Shown one piece after another: positions 7,052-14,106 of a stretch of DNA of 22,884 nucleotides. This DNA is from JAPYTY01 sp036338435 (GTDB lineage Bacteria > Acidobacteriota > UBA6911 > RPQK01 > JADFOI01). Every line of letters begins with the position of its first letter. Within the stretch, counting starts at the first letter, position 1. The notes below the pieces were generated by a model. The model saw only the letters and a list, made by a program, of their open reading frames with translations. It searched no databases and was not told the origin of the DNA. The position numbers and the translations under genes are program-made. The DNA lies in the NCBI GenBank assembly GCA_036338435.1, contig JAYZCG010000033.1, positions 1 through 22,884 on the forward strand, written 5' to 3'.

Positions 7052-8587
7052 GTGAGTGATGATACATTTGATGTAATTGTTATTGGAGCTGGCGGGAATG
7101 GGATGGTGACTGGAACCTACCTAGGAAAAGCGGGCCTGAGTGTGTTGGTCTGTGAGCGGCGGCTAGAATCGGGGGGTGGGCTTTCCACTGAAGAGTTTAC
7201 TGTGCTGGGCTGTTGGCACAATACCGGAGCTTACTATCATGACACGGTAGATGTCACACCCATTTACCAGGATCTCCAACTATCGAATGCCAACACCGTT
7301 TATATTCATCCGCCCGTGCAGAGTAGTCTACTGAAACGAGATGGAGAGAGCCTTACGGTATTTTCAGATCTTGAAAAGACGATTGCAGAGATTTCTCGTT
7401 GGTCTGAGAAGGATGCCGTGGCATGGCGTCGGCATGTCGAGGCCTTTCAAGGGGCTCTGAGTTCTCATTATCAGCCGTATCTCTTGAACCCGGCCAAAAA
7501 CGGAATGGGGTATGAAGGCTTTGATTCGCTCTTGGACAAGACCCCTATCGAGTCAATACAGGCCTGCTTTGAGCATCCGTTGACTCAATCTTTACTTCTT
7601 ACACATTTTATGGTTCCACGCGGTATGTTATGGGATTATGAGGGGGCGGGACGCTTTTTGGAGCTGGTTGTTGGGACGACTGGTTCAACCCGTATTGTAG
7701 AGGGAGGAAGCCATGAATTAGCTCAGGCTCTGTGGACGGAGCAGTTGAGAAATAATGGCTGGGTATGGGATTCAACTCCAGTGAAACAAATTCTGGTGGA
7801 GAATGGCCAAGCTGTGGGAGTTGAAACCTCCAGCGGCCGGAAACTTTCTGCTAAGGTGGTCGTCAGCACTGTAGACATCAAAACCACATTTGAGACCCTT
7901 TTGGAAGACAAGCATAGACCGAAAGATTTGCTAGAACCGATTAATAATTATCAGCGGGAGGAGTTTTCCATATTTGCCGTACACGCCACCTTGGATGAGG
8001 CTCCTAAAATTAACGCCAAGGATGAAAACGTAAGTAGCGCGTTGCGTTGGACTCTCGGATTAGAATCGGTTGACGATATCAAAGAACATATAGCCCAGGT
8101 TAAGGCAGGAGACCTCCCCAATCGGCTGGGGGCAATTGTCTCCTGTCCGTCTCTGCACGATCCTCATCAAGCCCTCCCGGGCAAACATACCTTGCTTATC
8201 TGGCAGATAGTGCCTGCTCGTTTACAGTCTGCAAAGTGGGAGGATGTAGTGGGTTCGTACATGGATCGTGTAATTAACTGGGTAGGAGAATATATACCCA
8301 ACGTCAATACGGACAGTGTATTACGACCCAATGCCCTGTCTCCAGGGGATTTCATCACCAAGTGGCACTATCCACAGGGGACCATTTTCGGGGGAAAAGC
8401 TGTTACAGATCAGCTCGGAGCCACGCGACCTATTCCACAATTGGCCGATTATCGGACACCCATTAAAAACCTATACTTGGGAGGGGCGTACATGCATCCG
8501 GGTGCAGGGATTGAGGGGGCACCAGGCTATATAGTAGCTAAAGTTATTGCCGATGATCTTGGCATTTCGATCCCAGCATCGGTCTAG
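7052..8587 (+). CDS. FAD-dependent oxidoreductase, phytoene desaturase/PYROXD2-like
   Basis: A 511-residue flavoprotein. The N-terminal dinucleotide fold is plain: DVIVIGAGGNGMVTGTYLG with GAGGNG at about 12-17, ending in the acidic residue of CERR that binds the FAD ribose. The C-terminal FAD segment YLGGAYMHPGAGIEGAPG (about 475-492) is that of CrtI/phytoene-desaturase-like proteins and their PYROXD2 relatives. Such enzymes desaturate, isomerise or oxidise hydrophobic substrates. No carotenoid genes are nearby, so a carotenoid role is unlikely. The start is a GTG with a strong GGAGG at 7041-7045, six bases upstream. It is the last gene of the run that starts with the molybdenum hydroxylase, and may act in the same catabolic route. 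Confidence 0.88.
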   Translation: MSDDTFDVIVIGAGGNGMVTGTYLGKAGLSVLVCERRLESGGGLSTEEFTVLGCWHNTGAYYHDTVDVTPIYQDLQLSNANTVYIHPPVQSSLLKRDGESLTVFSDLEKTIAEISRWSEKDAVAWRRHVEAFQGALSSHYQPYLLNPAKNGMGYEGFDSLLDKTPIESIQACFEHPLTQSLLLTHFMVPRGMLWDYEGAGRFLELVVGTTGSTRIVEGGSHELAQALWTEQLRNNGWVWDSTPVKQILVENGQAVGVETSSGRKLSAKVVVSTVDIKTTFETLLEDKHRPKDLLEPINNYQREEFSIFAVHATLDEAPKINAKDENVSSALRWTLGLESVDDIKEHIAQVKAGDLPNRLGAIVSCPSLHDPHQALPGKHTLLIWQIVPARLQSAKWEDVVGSYMDRVINWVGEYIPNVNTDSVLRPNALSPGDFITKWHYPQGTIFGGKAVTDQLGATRPIPQLADYRTPIKNLYLGGAYMHPGAGIEGAPGYIVAKVIADDLGISIPASV

Positions 8588-8617
8588 CTGACTTTTGGTC
8601 CTTGATCGGTACTGTGA

Positions 8618-8728
8618 CTAAGTGTCCATCGAAATCCGAATTTGGCACGAGCGCGATGTATTCTCGTGCATATGTACGGGGTCGCCACTGCGCAAGTATT
8701 CTGGGATCTGTACGTTTTGGTTACACAT
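8618..8728 (-). CDS. Possible very small CxxC protein (uncertain)
   Basis: On the minus strand a 36-codon ORF starts at ATG 8728, with GGAG six bases upstream, and reads MCNQNVQIPEYL, then a segment with HMHE and a later SRSC. If a CTG at 8740 is used instead, the N-terminus becomes LECRMC, giving a CxxC pair. The mix of Cys and His would suit a tiny zinc-binding protein. It lies 72 bp downstream of the glutaredoxin-like gene on the same strand. I do not recognise a family, the ORF is short enough to be chance, and other frames across the stretch are also open for 60 to 90 codons. The rest of 8588-8800 shows nothing else. Confidence 0.22.
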   Translation of the reverse strand: MCNQNVQIPEYLRSGDPVHMHENTSRSCQIRISMDT

Positions 8729-8800
8729 TCTGCACTCCAGGCATTTTTCTCAAATCTTGGATCTGATGGCATTCCAGCACCTGCACCGCGTGGCTCATAC

Positions 8801-9046
8801 TTATGCTTTGGCTAGAACACGGCGCAGCAGTCTTTCATCGGGCCGATGTTTGATGATTGTCCGACCGTCGAGTGTGGCAACGGGAATGTCGTTACCGTAG
8901 CAACGGAGTAAATGAGGGGATTCGGAGATATCGATCAGGTGAATTCTAAAATCAAATTCTTGCTGCAATTTTTCCAAAAGTTCGAAAGCTTCTTCACAAA
9001 GATGACACCCTTTTTGGGTGTAGAAGTCGATTTGTAGTGTTTTCAC
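8801..9046 (-). CDS. Glutaredoxin-like thioredoxin-fold protein (DUF836 type)
   Basis: A small protein of 81 residues when started at the GTG at 9046. The frame stays open to another GTG at 9094, which would add 16 residues (MFLTEQNYHESNESTA) with no family character. I prefer 9046 because VKTLQIDFYTQKGCHLCEEA begins directly with the first beta strand of the fold, as usual for this group. The redox motif is CHLC (Cys14 and Cys17), followed by a helix (EEAFELLEKLQQEF). The conserved cis-proline is in NDIPVATLDG, and a C-terminal helix completes a minimal thioredoxin fold. It is probably a cytoplasmic thiol-disulfide oxidoreductase. No Shine-Dalgarno is obvious for either start. Its neighbours do not tell its partner. 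Confidence 0.72.
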   Translation of the reverse strand: MKTLQIDFYTQKGCHLCEEAFELLEKLQQEFDFRIHLIDISESPHLLRCYGNDIPVATLDGRTIIKHRPDERLLRRVLAKA

Positions 9047-9094
9047 GGCTGTTGACTCGTTGCTTTCATGGTAATTCTGTTCAGTTAAAAACAC

Positions 9095-9531
9095 AGATCA
9101 ATAGGCCTATTTAAAATAACTTTCGAGTCTGAGTATTGTTGTTGGATAAACATGACAAATGCACACATAGATTAATGAGCAAGCAGTCTCTTTTTACTAT
9201 GTGCCTCCGCGATTGTGAACTAGATACATTATGTCATTGCAATCCGTAAAAAAGGTAGCCGTTTCATTAGATGAGGATAAATGATCTGTATACACCAAAT
9301 AAACCAATCTAAAGTCCAAATAACATTTTTAGTTTGAATGGGAGGCATTTATTTTAGTACACTGTCATGCCGTGGGGGGTGTGCGTCGAGTATGCTACAC
9401 CTGCCATTTGGTATGCGCGTTTGTTTAGCTGTTGAATCGGTTGTGATGACGGGGCGTGTAACGGTGCGGCTTGGTATGATGTATATATGACATTTTTTGG
9501 TACAACATTACTACTTATTGGAGGTTCGCTC
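9095..9531. other. Intergenic region without a supported gene
   Basis: About 440 bases between the glutaredoxin-like gene and the TonB-dependent receptor, AT-richer than its surroundings at the left end. A 50-codon ORF from 9338 lacks a ribosome binding site and resembles nothing. The receptor's promoter must lie here, but I see no convincing -35/-10 pair, and no repeat or RNA structure stands out. Confidence 0.55.
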
Positions 9532-10476
9532 ATGAGGAAGATGAATATTTGGTGTCTGGTTGCGATGTTGGTGTTGTGTTGGAGTACTCCGGCGCTTTAC
9601 TCACAGAGTGCAACGGGTGCGGTATCCGGTACAATAACTGACTCAACAGGGGCCGTTTTGCCTGGTGTAGAGGTTTCGGTTTCAAACCTGGATACTGGCC
9701 AAACACGTTTGGCCATAACTGGTGATGAGGGCCGCTACAACGCACCTTCGCTGGCAGTTGGTGACAATTATGAGGTTCGGGCAGAGTTGCCGGGTTTTCA
9801 AACATCAGTCCAGACGGGCATCCAACTCCAGGTTGGACAAGAAGTTCTTGTGAGTCTTACCTTACAGATTGGTGAGATTAGTGAAGAGGTAATCGTTTCA
9901 AGTGAGGCTCCTCTGGTGAACACCACTAGCAGCACGATCTCAGCCGTTATCTCCGAGGTTCAGGTTCATGAGCTGCCTTTGAATAGCCGTAACCTAACCC
10001 AGCTAAGTCTACTAACACCGGGTGTAGTTCAGCTTCGAACTGGTACCACAGGTGGTGTCACTCAGGGTGCCCCAGCTGTTCGCGTTAGTATAGGAGGGGC
10101 CCGGTTTTACCAAACTGGCTTTTTCCTGGATGGAACCGATGTAACCGACTCTTCCCGAGGCATGGGCCCAGGCGGAGCAGCTGGTTCGTTGTTTGGTGTA
10201 GAAACGGTAAAAGAGTTTCGGGTTATCACCAACAATTACTCAGCGGAGTACAGCCGTTTTTCTGGTGGTGTCATGAGCATGGTTACCAAGACAGGAACTA
10301 ATGACATTCATGGTTCTCTTTTCATGTTTCACCGCAATGACAATTTTGATGCTGCAGATTTCTTCGCAAATAAATTTGGCTTGGGGAAACCTGAGTTTCG
10401 TCGGCATCAGTTTGGTGTCACAGTTGGTGGACCCATTGTTAAGGATCGAACCTTCTTTTTCGCTAGTTTTGAGTGA
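9532..10476 (+). CDS. TonB-dependent receptor, Oar-like: N-terminal part, ended by an in-frame TGA
   Basis: I place the start at ATG 9532, with GGAGG at 9520-9524 seven bases upstream; a longer reading from 9487 lacks such a site. The first 25 or so residues are a signal peptide (MRKMNIWCLVAMLVLC, cleaved near LYSQ). A carboxypeptidase-regulatory-like beta-sandwich follows (SGTITDSTGAVLPGVEVSVSN to about residue 110), then the TonB plug domain with VHELPLNSRNLTQLSLLTPGV and NYSAEYSRFSGGVMSMVTKTG. The frame reads into the barrel (GGPIVKDRTFFFASFE) and hits TGA at 10474-10476, codon 315. Reading continues in the same frame as the next feature, so this is the front part of one receptor of about 1,107 residues that is either a pseudogene, a recent nonsense mutant or a sequencing error. 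Intact homologues import large ligands across the outer membrane. Confidence 0.85.
   Translation: MRKMNIWCLVAMLVLCWSTPALYSQSATGAVSGTITDSTGAVLPGVEVSVSNLDTGQTRLAITGDEGRYNAPSLAVGDNYEVRAELPGFQTSVQTGIQLQVGQEVLVSLTLQIGEISEEVIVSSEAPLVNTTSSTISAVISEVQVHELPLNSRNLTQLSLLTPGVVQLRTGTTGGVTQGAPAVRVSIGGARFYQTGFFLDGTDVTDSSRGMGPGGAAGSLFGVETVKEFRVITNNYSAEYSRFSGGVMSMVTKTGTNDIHGSLFMFHRNDNFDAADFFANKFGLGKPEFRRHQFGVTVGGPIVKDRTFFFASFE
10474..10476 (+). other. In-frame TGA that splits the TonB-dependent receptor
   Basis: The codons run TTT GAG TGA TTC CGA GAG, giving FE-stop-FREG. From my knowledge of Oar-like receptors the segment after FFFASFE is usually like FEGFRE, so a glycine GGA changed to TGA by one substitution would explain it. 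There is no frameshift: both sides are in one frame, and no other stop occurs until 12858. Confidence 0.9.
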
Positions 10477-10542
10477 TTCCGAGAGGGTCTTGGTATTAGC
10501 GATGTTGACACCGTTCCTACGACAGAGGCCAAGCAAGGTATT

Positions 10543-12858
10543 ATGCCGGCCAGGAATGGCGGCTGTTCAACGCTTATAGCGGGTTTGGGTGGCGTCTACA
10601 ATGCGGCTAAGGACAAATGTATAATGCCGGTTAATCCGCTTGCTCAACCTTTTCTAAATCTATACGGTCCTCCCAATCGACCTAGTGAGGATGGTGGTCT
10701 TACTGCAGATCAGGCCAGCAATTCTACTCAGCCGACTAACGAAGACTATTTCAACGCTCGTGTAGATCATAACTTTTCAGATTCGGACTCTTTCTTCGGT
10801 CGTTACACCACTAGTGTGGGAAGCAAAGATCAGGCCTTAGATGGAGGATCTCATCAGCCTTCTGCCCTTACGACTACGAGAAATGATAACCACTACAGTA
10901 CAATGGAGTGGAAGCACATTTTTTCACCTAACACTATCAATACCTTCCGCTTCGGTGCCCAGCGTAATACTTGGTACCAGGATCCCTCCAACGATGGAGG
11001 TATCTACATCGGGTTTTACCCCGATCGTGCCATGGGTGTCATTGGTGTTGGAGATGGTGTAGCTCGCCAAGGGATCAATGTAAACGGACAGAATGTTAGC
11101 AACCAGTTCAGCTATGCTAACGACATGTTTTTGACCCGAGGGCGTCATGACATCAAGCTCGGTATTCTGGCCAGTCGGCATCAGACCAATGACTTCACCC
11201 TAGGAAGGGGTGGCGGTGAGTTCACTTTTGATAGTGTGCCGGAATTTGTTGCTGGAGTGCCTTATCGGTGGAGGGGCAGAAATCAGGACGATATTCCACA
11301 GCGTGGTGTCCGGCAGACGGTATTGGGGTTTTACATCCAAGATGATTTCAAGATGACCCCAAATTTAACTGTCAATATGGGAATGCGCTATGAACCCACT
11401 GTTCGTCTCAGTGAGGTAAATGGCCGGACGCTTAACCTCCGCGGAGACCTGAAAACCGTTGAAAAAGCGATTATGGGTTTGCCTTACTTTGAGAATCCGT
11501 CCATGACAAACTTTGCCCCTAGGCTCGGTTTTGCTTGGGATCCTTTCGGTGATGGGAAAACCTCAGTTAGAGCAGGTTACGGAATCTTCCATATCACGAT
11601 TTTGCCGTTTCACTACTCAAATCAAATTCGTCGATCACCCCCGTTGTCCGTTTCGCCTGACGTCCGCAATAGCCGCTGTGGTGGCTGTGTAGTCGCGGCT
11701 TTTCCTCGCCCTCCGGCAGAGGCAAAGAATCCGCCAACCGGGTCAGTTGCTTTCCAGACCGCGGAATACAAACCTTCTCAGCCTTACGCACAGCAGTGGA
11801 ATTTCTCGTTGCAGCGTGAGATCATGGGTGGAGTTACCCTGACGGGAGCCTATGTTGGATCCAGGGGTACTCACCTACAGGCACAGCGCAATCCGAACAC
11901 CAGGATTCCGGAGATGGTCAATGGCAAACCGTTGTTTCGTGGTGGACCTCGATATAACACCAACTTTGGTGACATCGATCATTGGGAGTTCTCGACTAAT
12001 TCTTTCTATCACGGATTTAATGGAGGTCTGAAGAAACGTTTCGCTGATGGGCTGCAGTTTCAAGTAGCCTATACGTTCGGCCGAAGCATCGATTCAGCCT
12101 CGCGTGTTAACTTCAGTGATATTCAAGAAAATCTCGGGAAATTTCCCCAAGATCAGCACAATCTAGTTTCTAGTAACCAGGGTCTGAGCGCTCACCAGGT
12201 GCAACACAACCTAAGCTTCAACTACGTTTGGGAGATCCCCTACGATGGGACTGGAGCTGCGGGTCACCTGCTAGGTGGTTGGCAGATGAATGGTATCTTA
12301 ATGCTTTCTACTGGAAATCCCGAAACCCTCCGCCTAGGTGGAACGGGTGGTACTAGAGATTGGAATGGTGATGGGGAAAGCTCCAGTTTGGCCGAAAGGC
12401 CCAGCCTGAGGTCAGGTGGAAACCACAACCCAGTTCGTGCGGGTGGACGGGATCCGGACAAATATTTGGATCTTAGTAATTTCGTACTCCACGAACCAGG
12501 TGGCCATGGCAATGTAGGTCGCAACACCGTCATTGGCCCTGGAATCAACACATTCGACTTTTCTCTGTTCAAGAATTTTGATTTGGCTGAGGAAGTCGAA
12601 TTACAATTCCGAGCGGAGTTTTTCAACCTCTTTAACCGAACTAACTTTGGACGCATTGACAACCGTATTGTGCAACGTGCACGAACCAAAAAGGTTGATT
12701 GTAGTGTCCACGGTGGCGCGGCTGGAAGTGGTTGTAAACAACTTGTCAAGACCGATTCAGATCCCCTTGGTTTTGATTACCGAACGACTGGTGGTCGTAT
12801 TGTCCAGAGTAGAACCACTAGCCGTCAGATCCAATTTGGCTTGCGCTTAGTCTTCTAA
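10543..12858 (+). CDS. TonB-dependent receptor, Oar-like: C-terminal beta-barrel part
   Basis: The first ATG after the internal TGA opens 771 codons of beta-barrel in the same frame as the upstream part; coding character already resumes right after the stop (FREGLGISDVDTVPTTEAKQG). Typical Oar-type segments are present: DYFNARVDHNFSDSDSFFGRY, FYIQDDFKMTPNLTVNMGMRYEP, NFAPRLGFAWDPFGDGKTSVRAGYG, QQWNFSLQREI, NFDLAEEVELQFRAEFFNLFN, and a C-terminal strand ending in Phe (QIQFGLRLVF) as needed for outer-membrane assembly. Alone it lacks a signal peptide and plug, so it could not function unless the TGA is bypassed or absent. AAGG four bases before the ATG could allow re-initiation, but the product would stay in the cytoplasm. 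The intact barrel suggests any mutation is recent. Confidence 0.82.
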   Translation: MPARNGGCSTLIAGLGGVYNAAKDKCIMPVNPLAQPFLNLYGPPNRPSEDGGLTADQASNSTQPTNEDYFNARVDHNFSDSDSFFGRYTTSVGSKDQALDGGSHQPSALTTTRNDNHYSTMEWKHIFSPNTINTFRFGAQRNTWYQDPSNDGGIYIGFYPDRAMGVIGVGDGVARQGINVNGQNVSNQFSYANDMFLTRGRHDIKLGILASRHQTNDFTLGRGGGEFTFDSVPEFVAGVPYRWRGRNQDDIPQRGVRQTVLGFYIQDDFKMTPNLTVNMGMRYEPTVRLSEVNGRTLNLRGDLKTVEKAIMGLPYFENPSMTNFAPRLGFAWDPFGDGKTSVRAGYGIFHITILPFHYSNQIRRSPPLSVSPDVRNSRCGGCVVAAFPRPPAEAKNPPTGSVAFQTAEYKPSQPYAQQWNFSLQREIMGGVTLTGAYVGSRGTHLQAQRNPNTRIPEMVNGKPLFRGGPRYNTNFGDIDHWEFSTNSFYHGFNGGLKKRFADGLQFQVAYTFGRSIDSASRVNFSDIQENLGKFPQDQHNLVSSNQGLSAHQVQHNLSFNYVWEIPYDGTGAAGHLLGGWQMNGILMLSTGNPETLRLGGTGGTRDWNGDGESSSLAERPSLRSGGNHNPVRAGGRDPDKYLDLSNFVLHEPGGHGNVGRNTVIGPGINTFDFSLFKNFDLAEEVELQFRAEFFNLFNRTNFGRIDNRIVQRARTKKVDCSVHGGAAGSGCKQLVKTDSDPLGFDYRTTGGRIVQSRTTSRQIQFGLRLVF

Positions 12859-12884
12859 TTTAGAAGCTTTGAGCAGAGCTCAGG

Positions 12885-12920
12885 AAAAAGCCGGGGGGGG
12901 GCCCCCGGCTTTTTCTTTTT
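12885..12920. terminator. Strong bidirectional rho-independent terminator
   Basis: A perfect 13-bp stem (12885-12897 pairing with 12902-12914) closes a GGGG loop, with arms AAAAAGCCGGGGG and CCCCCGGCTTTTT. A further T run follows at 12916-12920 on the plus strand, and the A run at 12885-12889 supplies a U tract when read on the minus strand. It lies between the convergent receptor and EamA-type transporter genes and should stop transcripts from both. Confidence 0.93.
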
Positions 12921-12966
12921 GGGATTGTTTGACACCATTTCCCATTGATGTTGATATGGACGGTGG

Positions 12967-13923
12967 CTAGGTGGGGTTCCCCACAATGACAAAAATCACA
13001 CCGATCGCAACCATGATGGCTCCAACCACCATGCCGGCCGTGATGCGTTCCAGTCGCTGGAAAAAGACGTGGGTTAGGGTCATGGCAATTAGCGGGTAGA
13101 GCGCCACCACAGGAGATGCCACAGTAACTGGTGCTTTGGATAGGGCGGTATACATAAAAAAAATGGCCAAAGATGACAGGACACCTGAGGCTGCCATCAT
13201 GAGAATGCCCGACCGTGGTGCTATCAGCAGTTCTCCTAATTTGGGAATCGAAATGATAGTTAGAATGGCCATCCCAAAAAAAAGAGTATAACTGGCGGTA
13301 ACTGGTGCTGAAGTGGTACTGGTTAATACGTGTCGGGCGATGTTGTGTCCCAATGCGTAGGCGGTTGCTCCGGCTAATGAAGAGAGTATTCCAGTTACCA
13401 GGGATACTCGCACTCCATGTGATTTTATAGTCTTGGCGAGCCATGATCGAGGACTAGTTGATGGTGGCTCTGCAGCAAGACTGCTAGTGTGAGCTTTACT
13501 CATGACCAGTCCTAGCCCCAACACAACTGCCACCGTACCTAAAGCAGTAGGATATGTTATCTGTTCTCCCAGAAAAACAATGGCCATGATGGCTGCGAGT
13601 AGAGGAGTAGATCCTCCCGCGGTTGCGGCAGGACCCACTCCTGCCAGTCGAATGCCGTTGTAATGCAAAAATCTGCCTACAGGAAATTGAACAAATCCCA
13701 GTAGTGCTAGCCAAAGTATGGTAGAGGAGGAGACCTTGAACATTGCGTCGAAATCTACCATTAGAGCGATGGATGCAATGACAGGAAAGCCTGCTATCAG
13801 GGATATCAAGGTTCCTGTGGAGGAACCTATTTCTTTCATTCCCACACGAGCAACAACGGCCCCTGTTGCCCAAGAGGTTGATGCGATTAGGGCAAAAACA
13901 ACTCCGAGGATTGGATCTGACAT
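12967..13923 (-). CDS. EamA/DMT-family transporter
   Basis: A 318-residue inner-membrane protein with ten predicted hydrophobic helices in two EamA repeats (about residues 5-140 and 165-315). The family look is clear: ALIASTSWATGAVVARVGMK in helix 1, ATAGGSTPLLAAIMAIVFLG closing the first repeat, and SPVVALYPLIAMTLTHVFFQ in the second. A short polar linker (SSLAAEPPSTSPRSW) joins the halves. Members export or import metabolites such as amino acids, nucleotide sugars or drugs, and sequence alone does not give the substrate. The ATG has no nearby Shine-Dalgarno. The gene is divergent from the exported amidohydrolase across 183 bp, and its 3' end faces the bidirectional terminator. Confidence 0.88.
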   Translation of the reverse strand: MSDPILGVVFALIASTSWATGAVVARVGMKEIGSSTGTLISLIAGFPVIASIALMVDFDAMFKVSSSTILWLALLGFVQFPVGRFLHYNGIRLAGVGPAATAGGSTPLLAAIMAIVFLGEQITYPTALGTVAVVLGLGLVMSKAHTSSLAAEPPSTSPRSWLAKTIKSHGVRVSLVTGILSSLAGATAYALGHNIARHVLTSTTSAPVTASYTLFFGMAILTIISIPKLGELLIAPRSGILMMAASGVLSSLAIFFMYTALSKAPVTVASPVVALYPLIAMTLTHVFFQRLERITAGMVVGAIMVAIGVIFVIVGNPT

Positions 13924-14106
13924 TTCGAGAGTGAACCTATTCCTTCCATCCAGTATTGGATCTTAAAATGTGGGTCTTGTGTTTGAGTGCATCACGTACT
14001 AGCATTCAGAATAGCCTTATCAAAACATGATGACCTTTATATACAACTCATCACACAGAAAATCTATTGTTCTTCGTAATCCCAATGAAGTTAGGAGAGT
14101 AAACAT

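Noticed and set aside
8622..8900. 92-codon plus-strand ORF overlapping the glutaredoxin-like gene
   Set aside because: It runs antisense into the clear thioredoxin-fold gene and has no family character of its own.
9338..9490. 50-codon plus-strand ORF upstream of the TonB receptor
   Set aside because: No ribosome binding site, no domain character, and the residue mix looks non-coding.
10474..10510. Selenocysteine or other recoding at the receptor TGA (a short CCGAG/CTTGG hairpin follows)
   Set aside because: The stem is only 5 bp with a wobble and sits too close to the TGA, no Cys is expected at this place in Oar-like receptors, and TGA is a normal stop in neighbouring genes.
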